Positions 46,391 through 58,650 of a stretch of DNA of 64,000 nt are shown in pieces (position 1 is the first letter of the stretch; every line of letters starts with the position of its first letter). A model generated the notes under the pieces. That model was not told the origin of the DNA, did no database searches, and saw only the letters and a list, made by a program, of their open reading frames with translations. This stretch comes from Cocos nucifera (Eukaryota; Streptophyta; Magnoliopsida; Arecales; Arecaceae), in contig QRFJ01000084.1 in the NCBI GenBank assembly GCA_006176705.1, positions 744,001 through 808,000 of the forward strand, read 5' to 3'. Both the position numbers and the translations under genes were made by a program.

Positions 46391-46591
46391 GACTAAACGA
46401 TAAATCCTTCTTTATCGATTTTAAATAGTCCTAAGAACTTTACCACAACACAGAAGTTCATTAGAAGAAGAAAGAATTTATGATGAAAAAATATCAAAAT
46501 AATTTTTATTTATTTATAACTCATATACAAGTACAAAAGCAGCTCAACCATCAATAGGCTGATGATTGACATTGAAAAACTATTTTCAACA
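46391..46591 (-). repeat. C3 3' LTR, truncated to about 200 bp
   Basis: On the minus strand it starts TGTTGAAAATAG at 46591 and matches the start of the right LTR, then ends at 'gactaaacgataaatcc' where the neighbouring gag begins. Confidence 0.78.
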
Positions 46592-46599
46592 ATCTTCCA

Positions 46600-48200
46600 C
46601 TTGGACTAAAGCCAATCGGTGCAGTATCTAATACCCATCTTTGATTTGAAGTTGTCAAACTCTTTCACCACCATGGCTTTAATGAATGAGTTAGCCAGGT
46701 TCTTCTTTCCATCGATCTTTTAAAGATCGATGTTACCTTGATCCATGATCTTCTAAACAAGGTGATAGCGATGCAGAATATGCTTCATACGCTGTATGCC
46801 TTTGATTTTTTTATTTAAGCAATGGCTCTAGAGCTATCATAGTAGAGCAGAATTGGACCATCAAGGAAGAATGCTATTTCGAGCTCGGTGATGAACTTTC
46901 TTAGCCACATCACTTTTTTGGTAGCATCTAATGCTGCGACGTACTCTATCTCGCAAGCTGAATCAACCATAGTGTGCTGTTTAGAACTCTTCCAGTAGAT
47001 AGCTCTACCATTAAGGATAAACACATATCCTGACATACTTTTATTATCATCATGATCAGACTGAAAACTAGAGTATGTAAATCCCATAAGTCTCAAATTC
47101 AACTCATCATAAACAAGCCACTGGTCCTTAGTATTTCTTAAATACTTTAGGATAGTTTTAACAACCTTCCAGTGATTCTCTCCTAGATCAGATTAGTATC
47201 TATTCACTACTCCCAGTGAGTATGCTACATTTGATCTCGTACATGTCATGGCGTACATAATAGAATCTACTACCAAAGCATATGAAATTCTACTCATACA
47301 CTCTCTCTTGAGGTATTGTCGGACAATCTCTCTTCGAGAGAAAAATTTTATGGCTTATCTGTAGATAGCCCTTTTTGAAATTCTTCATACTGAACCTCTT
47401 CAGTATAATATCTATGTATGTGGACTAGGACAACCTGAGCAATCTCTTAGATCTTCTCTATAGATCTTCATCCCTAGGATGTAGGAAGCTTCTTTCAGAT
47501 TATTTATGGAGAACTGTAACGACAGCCAGATTTTTATTTCTTGTAATGCAGAAATATCATTCTCGATTAAGAGAATATCATCCACATACAAATCAAAAAT
47601 ACAACTGCTAGACTATTAGCCCACTTGTATATATAGAGCTCTTCTCTATTCTTAATGAAGCCATATATCTTGATCGTCTTATCAAAACATATGTTTCAAC
47701 TCTGAGATGCTTACTTCTGTCCATAAATGGACCTTTAAAGCTTGCACACTTTAAACTCATCTGTAGATGTGAACCCTTCAGGTTATATCATGTATGCCTC
47801 TTCATCTAGCTCTTCATTTAGAAAAGCTATCTTTACATCCATCTGCCAGATTTTATAATCCAGATGGATAGCAATCGCAGACATAATCCAAATAGACTTG
47901 AGCATTGCCATGGGAGAAAACATCTTATCATAGTCTATACCATAATATTGATGATATCTCTTGGCAACCAGATGGGCTTTATAGATCTCCATCTTTCCAT
48001 ATGCATCCCTTTTTTTTTGAAGATCCACTTACATCCTATGGATTTTATTCCTTCAGGTGGATCAACCAATGTCCATACATCATTGACCTTTACGAACTCC
48101 ATTTCAAATTTCATGGCTTTAAGCCATTTTTTAGAGTCGGATCTCTAATATTACATCCATGTAAATGATTGGATCTTTATTGTTCTCATCGAGTTCGACG
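46600..48200 (-). pseudogene. C3 reverse transcriptase and RNase H remnant
   Basis: 47783-48028 has EIYKAHLVAKRYHQYYGIDYD, WQMDVKIAFLNEELDEEAYM. The YVDD region near 47575-47600 is frameshifted. KDLGEAS-type sequence is eroded. The RNase H part (46815-47102) retains SDHDDNKSMSGYVFILNG, YWKSSKQHTMVDSACEIEYVA and YYDSSRAIA. Numerous stops are present. Confidence 0.82.
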
Positions 48201-48339
48201 GGATCAGACCAAACAACGATAGTCTCTGTCTGACTGACGTGGTACTCTACTACACCATCTCAAGGTTGTAGGTTCATCAGGCTCTGAATTTGATCTAATC
48301 AAATCTGGTTCAGATTTAGCTACTTGTATTAATTTTTTC

Positions 48340-49330
48340 ACCTATCGAACTTTTTTAAATTCAATCTTAGAGGTATTAGTTCCTTCACCAAGAAACTCTT
48401 TTTCTAAAAAGATTACCTTAAGACTGGCAAACATCTTTTGTTCATCAGCGAGGTATAAATAATATCCTTTGATCTCTTTTGGGTATCCTATAAAATTACA
48501 CTTATCGGATCTAGGTCCAAGCTTATCTATTACTAAATATTTGACATAAGCCGAATACCTCCAAATCCTAAGGTGTGAGAGTATTGGCTTACGTCCTATC
48601 CACATCTTATATGGTATTTTGAAAATAGACTTACTCAAAATCCTATTTAGAATATAACAAGCTGACTCGAGTGCATATCTCCATAAGAAGATCGACAGAC
48701 TGGTAAACCCTATCATGGATCAAACAATATCCAATAAGATCCAATTCCTCCTTTCAAACACACCATTGTGCTATGGTGTTTCAGGAGGAGTCCATTAGAA
48801 GAGAATTTCATTCTCCCTTGGATATATTTGAAATTTACTAGAAAGGTACTCACCCCTTTAGTCAGATCGAAGAGTTTTAATACTTTTTTTAGTTTGCTTT
48901 TCTTCCTCATTATGAAATAGTTTGAACATTTCAAATGACTCTGACTTATGCTTCATTAAGTAGACGTACCCATACCTCGATAGGTCATCCATAAATGTTA
49001 TAAAATAGAAATATCCACCTCTAGCACTAGAGCTCATGGATCCACATACATTAGTATATACTAGACCCAGGAGTTCACTAGCTCATTCACTTTTTTCAGT
49101 AAAAGATGACTTGGTCATCTTACTAAGGAGATAGGACTCATAGGTCGAAAGTGATTCATAATTACCAACTTCAAGAATTTCTTCTTGACCCAACCTGTTT
49201 ATTCTATTCTTATTAATATGACCTAGCCCATAGTGCCAAAGATAGCCTTCAAACATATCATCTAGTCTAGGACATTTATCGGAGGACTGAACCACATTAA
49301 CAGGCTATGATAGTAAATAAATACGTTATT
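48340..49330 (-). pseudogene. C3 integrase remnant
   Basis: The HHCC domain (YLWHYGLGHINKNRI, 49083-49295) has CES changed to YES at one Cys. The core retains ITFMDDLSRYGYVYLM near 48990; the first catalytic motif reads VYTNV, so its Asp is replaced by Asn. Downstream, IPYKMWIGRKPILSHLRIW and CNFIGYPKEIKGYYLY (48342-48716) are clear. It is inactive by several lesions. Confidence 0.82.
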
Positions 49331-49559
49331 CAATTGTCCAACATAAATCATAATACCATTCAAAATAATATTACAAAAAAAATTTTATTGAAAATTCATA
49401 ACTATTCTTGGCCAAAAGGCCTACATAAATAATATTGAACAAAAAGTTTGGACAAAAGTGACAATCATATAGAATAACTTTATGAGAATTGATTACAAGG
49501 TTCTTAATTCCTAAAGTTAGAACTAAAACTTATCTTCCATCTCCAACGTTTAGGAACCT

Positions 49560-50556
49560 CTCACCTTCATCAAATCTTCTACTAACCTGCAAATCCTATA
49601 TCGAATTATAAATATGGTAAGAGCTTTTGGTATCTAATACCCAGGCAGTAGTATCACATATTAAGAAGTTGCAAGGTATTATCACATAGTTATCTTGCCC
49701 AGCAACTGCTTGCTTCTTCGTAGCCTATTCCAATCCAGAGAGATAATGTACTAAGGATAGTTTCTCTTCTAGTGCCCCTACTTCTTGTGAAAGAAACACT
49801 CTGCTTGACTCTGATCAAACTTGTGCTTCTTAGTCTGATCTTATGCAGACATTCTAGCATGCAGCTGCATCTTCTTCTTCTTCTTCTTGTTCTTCTTCCC
49901 TTTCTTAAAGGATTGATGACCAGAAGAAGATCCTTCCACTACATTCATCAATTTTTTGTGGAGCTGGTGATCCTTCTCAAAGTTCTATGGCAACCCAACA
50001 AATAGTGGTAGTTCACTGTAGGCTTTGTCATTCTAAAATGAGTGAGAAAGGAGAGGAAAGACTTGGGATAAGAGTTTAGGATCACATCCTTCCCAAGCTA
50101 CTCATGTAGAAAAAAGCCTAGCTTATTTAGGTGCTCAATCATCTCGATCATGTACAATATATGATCGGTGACTGATGCCCCATCCCTCATCCAAGCATTG
50201 AAAATGGCACAACTAGTCTTGTGTCTCTCAACGTCATCAGGCATGCCAAAGGAGTCATTCAATATTTGAAGCATCTCTTAAGGCTAGGCATTCTCAAACC
50301 TACGACTGAACTCATCATTCATTACTACTAGCATAATGCACCAAATGGTGGTGTGGTCATTGAGCCATTTTTGATAAGTATCTCTCACTACACCTCTAGC
50401 ATTACGAGCTGTCTCCTCAAGTGTCGGATCTATTAAGATGTACAAAATCCATTCATGCTCTAAGATGATTTTCAATTTTTGATACTAGCTATCAGAGTTG
50501 GATCCCATAAGTTTGTCATCATCCAACAATGACTGGAGCGACAAGGTAGTGGCCAT
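49560..50556 (-). pseudogene. C3 gag and protease remnant
   Basis: ATG at 50554-50556 opens MATTLSLQSLLDDD-like sequence, followed by IILEHEWILYILIDPT and DTYQKWLNDHTTIWCIMLVVMNDEFSRRFEN (50284-50475). An Arg/Lys-rich stretch lies near 49870-49910 and decayed zinc-knuckle and protease sequence from 49820 down to 49560. It supplies the start codon that C1 has lost. Confidence 0.75.
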
Positions 50557-52210
50557 AGTTGCAAAGAAAAGGAAAACCCTAATCTAATTATTATATGAAT
50601 TATTTACCTTAAAGACTTGGACTTTAGTCTAAAGATTCTTCCATTATTTTATACGAACTGATAGCCTCTACCTTTAATTCGAGGAATTACTTTAATTTCT
50701 TAGTGGATACTAGATCCATACAGATTACACACGAGCTCGACTTTGGTCGGTCAACCTATGTGCGCCTATGGATAGGTTTATAATCAATTATTTCTCTAAA
50801 CTACTTCTAGTAATTTTAATTTTATCTCGAAAATCTAATTAGTTGGCTTTGGCCTCCACTGAAAAGGTTTAGTTAGGTCCAACCATTAACATGACCATAT
50901 TTGGTACATCTGACCAACAAATTATCAGGCCCGACTTTGGTCGGCTAACCTGGCCACCATTAAAAAGATACAATCAAATCATCATATTATGAATGATAAT
51001 TTCATTCAATAAGCATCAGGCTTTTGGGCCATCAATGATTATTAAACTAATGGACTCATTATTACTCAACTTAATGAGAGGCTATGACCTAGTTATCATC
51101 ATAACTATATCATTTTTAAGGACCTAATAATTTTAGAGGATTTGATTAACCCATTATAAGAAAAGGAGGAAAGATTAACTAGCCAATTTCGATCCTTCCA
51201 CCGACTTCACCAAGTCAGATAAAAAAGAAACTAATTCAAGCTAGCATTAGGAGCACCTAAATTAGTTACACTAATTTATCAAGCAATCTAATTACCAAGC
51301 GATCTAATCAAAATCTAATTCACTAGGATGGCTAGGTAAGTAAGATTGGTGGAAGGAATATGTCATTAACTCATCAAAGATCGAATCAATGTAAGTAGAT
51401 TTCAATTAAAAACTACTAGTCTAGACTGTCAAACTTAGCTTAGACACCATCTAGTTCATTATTTTCAATTTGATCAATCTAGTAATTTCAGATTCTACCG
51501 TATAGCCATGAATCAAGTCTATTTGGTCCTTGTTAAAGGCATGAACTTGACCAACTACAACTATTGTAAATGAGTCTAAAGAGTCCTTGACCTAATCTAA
51601 ATTAATATTTTATTAGATTTGATCAATTACTCTATTTTAGTCCATTCTTTAACTAACCTTAGGTCTAACCTAATTGATGGATCAAATTCATCTAACCCAA
51701 TAACCCACATTTTATGATCAATGACTTAGGATCTTTAATTCATAATTCTAGATCTTAATTTATAATATTTAATTCTTAATTAAGTTTTTAGACTGAGGGT
51801 TGGGGTTTAGTATTTTGAAAATATTTTTTAAAATTTTAATTTTTTTTTTAAAATCTAGCATTGTTCATCAAATGGGTTGACTCATTAAAAAAATGGGTCA
51901 GCTCATTTCACAAACAGCTACTAGTTGTAGGTTTATGTACAATACATAAAAATCATGAATCTAAATTTAGATCTAATCTAACATATTTATGATTAAAAAA
52001 TTAGATTGAAGCCATTCAATTAAATCATAAAATTCTTTAGACCAGCATGTACCAGGATAACCTTTGCACTGTATGGGATAAACCTTACAGTAGGACAACC
52101 TTCAGTCCATATGATCTTAAATTTAATTTTAGATTTAAATATTAGATTATAATTTAGATCTAATCTAAATAAATAATCTAATCATGCATATACATCACAT
52201 TAAAAAACCA
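50557..52210 (-). other. C3 5' leader, non-coding
   Basis: It is alignable with the C1 leader. It contains two 'cgactttggtcgg' palindromic phrases (near 50737 and 50935) and 'ggaaggaatatgtcattaactca' (51351-51373). A T-rich run lies near 51840. No gene is seen. Confidence 0.6.
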
Positions 52211-52224
52211 AGCTCTGATACCAT
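52211..52224 (-). promoter_or_regulatory. C3 primer-binding site
   Basis: Minus-strand ATGGTATCAGAGCTTGG adjoins the LTR end CACCAACA; the core TGGTATCAGAGC is intact. Confidence 0.8.
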
Positions 52225-54708
52225 TGTTGGTGTACAGTGCAGGATTTCTAGATCTACTTTCAAAATTTTTTCAAAAATTAATGTAGCAAAAATAAAAATT
52301 AATCTAATTAATTTTCTAAGAGCTATAGATCATATCAATAAACCCTACAAATCTAGGATCCAATGTGATATATATGCATTAATATCTTAAAATTAAATAA
52401 CCAGCAGTAAAATAATTTTACCACTACTTATGTTTAGAACACGATACCTTGTGCGAGTAGCCGAACACCATAATTTGATCACTATCGAAGAGGTCCACTC
52501 ATTGTGACATAGTCACATAGCATGTCTGACCTTCGTGGATGGTCCACATGAGGCCTTGGTCCCGATCAGCTCCTCTCGAGTGCTAGCTTGATGTCGGATG
52601 GCTTCGATAGCTAATTTTGATTGAACTCCTTTGATCTTCCTCCACGGGCTCTTTAGATACTCTGGATCACTAGCAAAGATGGGAGAGAGGTAGAGGAGGC
52701 TCTCCTAAAAATCTCGTGGGCCCACAATACTCTTAGCTCATAAAATGAATTCCCGAACCCTAGGTCTAAACCTTAAGGCTGCACTCTCATGTTGAACCCT
52801 GCACTCTCTATTTTTCCCTTCTCTTAGGAAATTTTAAATTTGAATCCATGCAAAAGGGAGAGCGGAGTATGTGTGATAGGATAAGGATACGTTGGTTGTT
52901 TGTTTGAATTCAAATCCCATTTGAATTCAAATGCTAATCAATCTATTCCTATCCCTTGGGATGTGGGAAAGGGGGTGTGCACCCTCTTTTTTATGTGGAA
53001 AAATTTTCATGAGAAACTATTTGTCGTGGAGAAAAATGGGCATAGAAATAGGTGTGGCACTAGGGCAGAGATAAGGTTGTTGCCCATTCAAATTCAAACA
53101 CAATTTGAATTTGAATGGCAATAAACCAAAGCTAATCCATTTGGGCATGGGAAACTTGGACGTGTGCCCCTCTTTTGTGTGGAATTGTTTAATGAGAAAC
53201 CTTTTCTTGTGGAGAATAGGATGGTGCAAGGAATGGTGATGTGGTGCATGGGAAGACTAGTCAAACTAGTCTTAAAATTTGTTATCCAATTGAACCAACC
53301 CAAACTAATTTGGCTAGACTCAATTAGACCAGATTAAACCCAACTCATTTAGACTTAATTAGGCTCAACTAAATTTTAATTAAATCAAGAATTGATTAAG
53401 CCCAACTCCTGATCAAATCAGGGAACAAATCTTCTCAGCGATTAGATCATCACATAACCTAATCAAGTCAAACCCAGCTGAATCCAATTCAATTGGACTT
53501 AATCCAAAATTCTTTACTCCATCAAATTAAGTTAATTAGTAATTAAATTATTAATTAAATCTCTCATAAACTTAGAATCCAAATCCAGTGGGTATATGGA
53601 TAATAGAGTCCCATCGATATGAAACCCTTGATCGAAGAGTCCCAAACCAGTGGGACTCTTGACCCCTGTGTCCCAAATGAGTGAAACTTATGATCACCTA
53701 GATAGGTAGGACTCAGAGTTTCAGTATAATAGGACTCTTGGTCAAAGAGTCCTAGTCTAGTGGGACTCTTCATTAGCTATTAAATCAGGAAGGAACCTTT
53801 AATGTGTATGACCCCGCAGGTTCAAACCTAAGCTGATAGCATAGGAACCACTTTCTCTACCAATCGAAGTAACCATCTAGCAATGGTACTTGATGTCTAG
53901 ATAGGTTGAATAGTCACAATCATAATATTTAGAACTTACACGAATATAGTTATCATATAATTCATCCCTTTGACCTCCGTGTATAGGATGACTTAGAGTT
54001 AAACTACTAATCCTAAAAAATACATCCATATTGTGTCTCAATACAATTAGTCCTGTAACTTCTCACTAGACTACCCTAGCCAAGATTTTGCTAAATTAAA
54101 ATATAATTGAATATAGCTCCTAAATCTAAAGTGGTCAATCCAATTTTAATTTACATACCGACTCCTCAAGTACTTGACTATGCCTAGAAATCTTCCATCA
54201 CTGAATTAAAAATTTAGATAGTCTAGCACCAAAGCACAGTGAGTTACTTTGAAGTCACCATGGTGATCTTAGGTTGGAGAGATACTTATACCTATATTCT
54301 ATTAGAGTAAATCTTGATAGCAAAAAATCTTTGGAGTTGGTCACGTTTAGTGCAGATGTACCCCTACATCTTACTTGCATATCATACTAGTATCTCTATA
54401 CTCCTTGGTTAAGAGGACAACCAATCCATATGGCATACAATGATTTATACTCGATAAACACTGTCATCCTTAATAACAATGTATCATTTGGTCGTGAATA
54501 GATTTAAGGACTAAACTACAAATCCTCTTTTGTCGATTCTAAATAGTTCTAAAGACTTCACCACAACATAGGAGTTCATTAGAAGATGAAAAAATTTATG
54601 ATAAAAAAATATCAAAATATTATTTATTTATTTATAATTTATATATAAGTACAAAAGTAGCTCAACCATCAATAGGCTGATGATTACTTTGGGATACTAT
54701 TCCCAACA
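52225..54708 (-). repeat. C3 5' LTR (right, full length)
   Basis: This 2484-bp LTR has minus-strand start TGTTGGGAATAGTATCCC at 54708 and end near 52225 at the primer site. Inside are a duplicated block of about 150 bp (52900-53050 and 53090-53230, each starting with a 'gaattcaaat...atttgaattc' inverted repeat) and a run of 'agagtccca...tgggactct' units at 53590-53790. Open frames at 52900-53303 are readings of the duplicated block. Confidence 0.85.
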
Positions 54709-55960
54709 TCGAAGGCCTTCATATCCCTTGTAAGGGCCTTCATTCTCATTAGGATGAGGTTCTCCTCCTATTCTTAATGAGGTTAATCTCTTATCTTAAG
54801 AACTAGAGGCCTTCATATTCCTCGTAAGGATCTTTATCCATATTAAGATGAGGTTTTCCTCCTATTCTTAATATGGTTAAACCCTTGTCTTATGAACTGG
54901 AGGCCTTCATATCCCTAATACAGGCTTTCATCCTCATTCGGATGAGGTTCTCCTCCTATTCTTAATGAGATTAACCTCCTATCTTATGAATCATAGGCCT
55001 TCATATCCCTCATAAGGGCCTTCACCCTCATTAGAATGAGGTTCTTCTTCTATTCTTAATGAAGTTAATATCTTGTTTTAAGAATCGGAGGCCTTTATAT
55101 CCCTCATAAGGGCCTTCATCTCATTAAGATAAGGTTTTCGTTCTATTCCTAATAAGATTAACCTCCTGTCTTAAGAGTCGAAAGGTTTCATATCCCTCGT
55201 AAAGACCTTCACCCTCATCAAAACAAGGTTTTTCTCCTATTCCTAATGAGATTAAGCTTCTATCTTATGAATCGGAGGCCTTCATATCCCTCATAAGGAC
55301 CTTCACCCTCGTTAGGATGAGGTTCACCTTCTATTCCTAATGAGGTTAGCCTCCTATTTTATGAACTAGAGGCCTTCATATCCTTTGTAAGGGCCTTCAC
55401 CCTTGTTAGAACGAGATTCTCCTCCTACTCTTAATGTGGTTAACCCCCTGTCTTATGAATCGAAGGCCTTCATATGCCTCGGAAGGGCCTTCACCCTCAT
55501 TAGAATGAGGTTCTATTCTTATTCCTAACGAGATTAACCTCCTATTTTATGAATCGGAGGCTTTCATATCCCTCGCAAGGGTCTTCACTCTCATTAAGAT
55601 GAGATTTTTCTCTTGTTCCTATCAAGATAAATCTTCTATCTTAAAAATCGGAGGCCTTCATATCTCTTATAAGGATCTTCACCCTCATTAGGATGAGATT
55701 CTCTTCCTATTCTTAACGAGATTAACCTCCTATCTTATGAATTAGAGGCCTTCATATTCCTCGTGAGGACCTTCACCCTTGTTAGGATGAGGTTCTTTTC
55801 CTGTTCGTAATAAGGTTAACCTTCTATCTTATGAACCGGAGGCCTTCATATCCCTCATGAATGCCTTTACCCTTGTTAGGATGATATTCTCTTCCTATTC
55901 CTAATGAGGTTAACCTCCTGTCTTATAAACCAGAGGCCTTCAACTTTGTTTCAGGATGAA
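54709..55960 (-). repeat. 94-bp tandem repeat array of G3, about 13 copies
   Basis: The phrase 'ggccttcatat' or a close variant recurs at 54714, 54808, 54902, 54996, 55090, 55184 and on at 93-94-base steps. The reverse complement carries 'gaggttaacctcattagg' and 'gaaggcctccggttcataagat', the same sub-motifs as the G2 tract. As in G1, it abuts an integrase. Confidence 0.88.
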
Positions 55961-57249
55961 GTTTGGCTAGATCATATTTTGCCATAACTCAATTTATGCA
56001 AAAGATAGGACTGTTAAAAATAAAAATTTTTTATTAAAATATAGCTATTGATAGTACACTCATAGATTTTTCGAATTCTAAGGTCTTTTATGCGGTAAGT
56101 CCCTAGTTGAATAAGTTTCTCGACTTCATATGAACCTTTCCAATTTAGAGCAAGCTTGTCTTGATTCTATGGTCGAGAAATTTTTGCTCTTTATAGCACC
56201 AAGTCTCCAACCTTAAATGCCTTACTCTTGACCTTAGACTTGTAATATCGAGCTACCCTCTGCCTATAGGATACCATCCGAACTTGAGCTTTTTTCTATT
56301 TCTCTTCTAGCAAGTCAAGATTTGCTCTAAGATTCTATGAGTTATTTTGTTCATTGAAGCTTTCTACTCATGCTGAGGAAAGTTCAAGTTTGATAGGAAT
56401 AACTACCTCCATTCCAAAAGCCAGAGCAAATAAAGTCTCCCCAGTAGGCAACCTCTGAGTGTTCTATAAGCCTAGAGAATGTGCTAATATTCATCCATCC
56501 ATGTTCCTTTGGCCCATTCAAGCCTTGCCTTTATTCTTTGCAGTAGAGTTCTGTTAATCACATCGGCTTCACCATTCGCCTGAGGGTGGGCCACGGATGT
56601 GGAATGATGAGAAATGTTCAAATCTTTGTAGAATTTAGCAAACTTTGCTCCTGCAAACTAGCACTCATTGTCAGTGATCAATGTCCGAGGTGGATCGAAT
56701 CTACATATTATAGACTTCCAAATAAAGTCTTATACTTTAGCTTCAGTGATTTTTGCCAGAGGTTCAGTCTCAATTTACTTAGTGAAATAATCCACTGCTA
56801 CTAGGAGAAACTTTCATTGTCTTGATGTTATGGAAAACAATCCAAGTATATTCATTCTCCATTGCACGAATGGCCAAGGAGCACTTAAGGATGTGAGTAG
56901 AGAAGCTAGCTGCCACTGAATATTGGCATTTCTTTGACATCGATCATATCTTTTTAGATAGTTAACTGCATCTTGCTGCATGGTTGGCCAATAATACTTT
57001 TGTCGAAGTAGTTTGTAAGATAATGATCTAGCTCTGAGATGATTTTCGCATACTATTTCATGAACCTCCCTTAAGGCATAGTTAACTTCAGATGGTTGAA
57101 GGCATTTGAGAAGTGGTGAGGAATAAGATCTCTTATATAGTTTATTTTCATATACGATGTAGCGTGAGACTTAGTTTCTCAGTTTTTGAGCTTCTTTGAG
57201 ATCTCAAGGGAGGATGCCTTCTTTAAGATATGATGCCAATGGATCAATT
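55961..57249 (-). pseudogene. G3 gypsy integrase remnant
   Basis: Minus-strand fragments match G1 integrase: NYLKRYDRCQRNANIQW, VQWRMNILGLF, FLLVAVDYFTK, LITDNEC, PQANGEADVINRTLLQRIKARLEWAKGTW and LLWLLEW-type sequence near 56420. The first catalytic Asp (MDILGPF in G1) is Asn here (codon 56850-56852). The rest is full of stops. The piece ends at the R2 array, so RT and gag of G3 are not seen in the window. Confidence 0.83.
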
Positions 57250-58186
57250 TATTAGGATTTAACATCTTGAATTCAACTCACAGTAGAGGACAATAAGTAT
57301 CAGCATAGCAGTCGGACGGGCTCAGATACGTATCGAGCAGGCTCAGGCTAAGATCGAGCTAGCTCAAACTACAGTCGAGCCGACCCTATTAGGCAAATAG
57401 AAAGTAGATATTCGAATGAGACACAATCGAGCCAGCTCAATCTTTGATAGAGCCGGCTCGATAGAGGCAAACAGAATGAGACAGAATTTTTTGTTTGGAC
57501 TTGGATTGTGATTAATCAAAGGGATCTATGGGAGTTGCCATGGACCATAGGATCTAACAGCCATGGAGGGTTGTGGTTATGATCTAAAGGTTGTGGACAC
57601 GGTCAGAGTCCCGTTGGACTCGTATTAGGACATAGAGTCATGTTAGGACTCTCGAGATAACTGATGTGAAGGTTCTCATCCTATTTAAAGGCCTAAGATG
57701 TTGTGGAGAGGGAGATGAACAAAGGCATGCAGAGAGGCTCTGGCTGCCATCGAGAGGAGCTCGATAAAGCATCGAGCATGTGCAGCTCATAGAGCAGATA
57801 CAGGTAGAGTAGAGCATCAGGCTGAGCAAGCAACAACCATGTGAGTGGCTGTTAGGCATGATATAGAGGCTTTCATAGGAAGCATCTAGGGGCATCGAGG
57901 ACCCTGGTACTAGTAGGCCTGTGAGAGGGTCTCTTTGAAGATTCTAAGAGAGCTTTTATGAGGGTAGCTTCTAGTTAAGAGATATTTGTGTACAGCGAGT
58001 AGAGAGTGGCTATTCTCCTCTTATACTTGATTTTTTTTTCATAACGATGCTTACATTCCCCATGGAGCTATCACTTAGGCTAATCCATGTACCTGATTGT
58101 ATTCTTGTTTTATTTCTTTTTTTTTCTTACTGCCAACAAAAAGATATTGGATCCTCAGGTGGTAGTGTCCTAGCCAGACATCCATA
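57250..58186 (+). repeat. R2 LTR copy 1
   Basis: This copy of about 937 bp starts TATTAGGATTTAACATC (the TG end has mutated to TA). It carries repeated 'gagccggctcgat' and 'cgagctagctca' motifs at 57330-57460, recalling the R1 LTR, and ends near 'gccagacatccata'. Confidence 0.82.
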
Positions 58187-58650
58187 ATAAGTGATATCAG
58201 AGCAAGTTGATACCACAATAATTGGTATCAGAGTCGGATTGGTACCGTGATATGTTGCAGTGGTGGTGATCAAGATTGAAGATGAAGAAGATAGGTGCAA
58301 TCAACGTGGAGACCAACCAGGAAGGGTTGATTGATGCTCTCTTATACAAGGAGCCATCTACATGAAAGATGCCAGCAGGAGCCCAATGCAAGGTGGAGCT
58401 CTAGGTGGAGATGGATTGGGCATGAGATGGAAGACTCAGGAGGATGAGCGACATCGCTAGAAGGCTACCCTAAGTAGGTCTCGAGTCAGGTGGAGCATGG
58501 CACATGATGAAGATGAAATCGAGCCACCTGGCTCGACTCTCATGTTTGTCCATCCATGAGTAGCAGGCGATTGCCCCAAGGTATGGGGGTGAGAGAATTC
58601 GAAAGCTCTTAAAGTTAGGTGGAGGTCGAATGTCGAGTCGAGATGAAGAT
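58187..58650 (+). other. R2 internal region 1
   Basis: 464 bases with the primer site 'agtgatatcagagc' at its start, and a second similar motif 'aattggtatcagag' about 30 bases on. It is otherwise purine-rich ('gatggaagactcaggagg') and non-coding. Confidence 0.72.

Larger units (their letters stand above)
46391..54708 (-). mobile_element. C3: Ty1/copia retrotransposon, degenerate, minus strand
   Basis: It reads right to left: LTR 52225-54708, primer site, leader, gag, protease, integrase, RT, RNase H, and a 3' LTR reduced to about 200 bp (46391-46591). It is a sister of C1: gag, leader and LTR body are alignable. The left flank is plus-strand gag (after G2) and the right flank a minus-strand G3 repeat, so the truncated left end probably coincides with a larger rearrangement joint. 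No target duplication is found. Confidence 0.85.

Noticed and set aside
53564..53773. Open frame rich in short repeats in the C3 LTR
   Set aside because: Reading of the 'agagtccca/tgggactct' run and not a conserved protein.
57638..57895. Minus-strand frames in R2 LTR copies (also 58749-58964, 60170-60364, 60482-60703)
   Set aside because: Different frames are open in each LTR copy, so no protein is conserved; they are LTR by-products.
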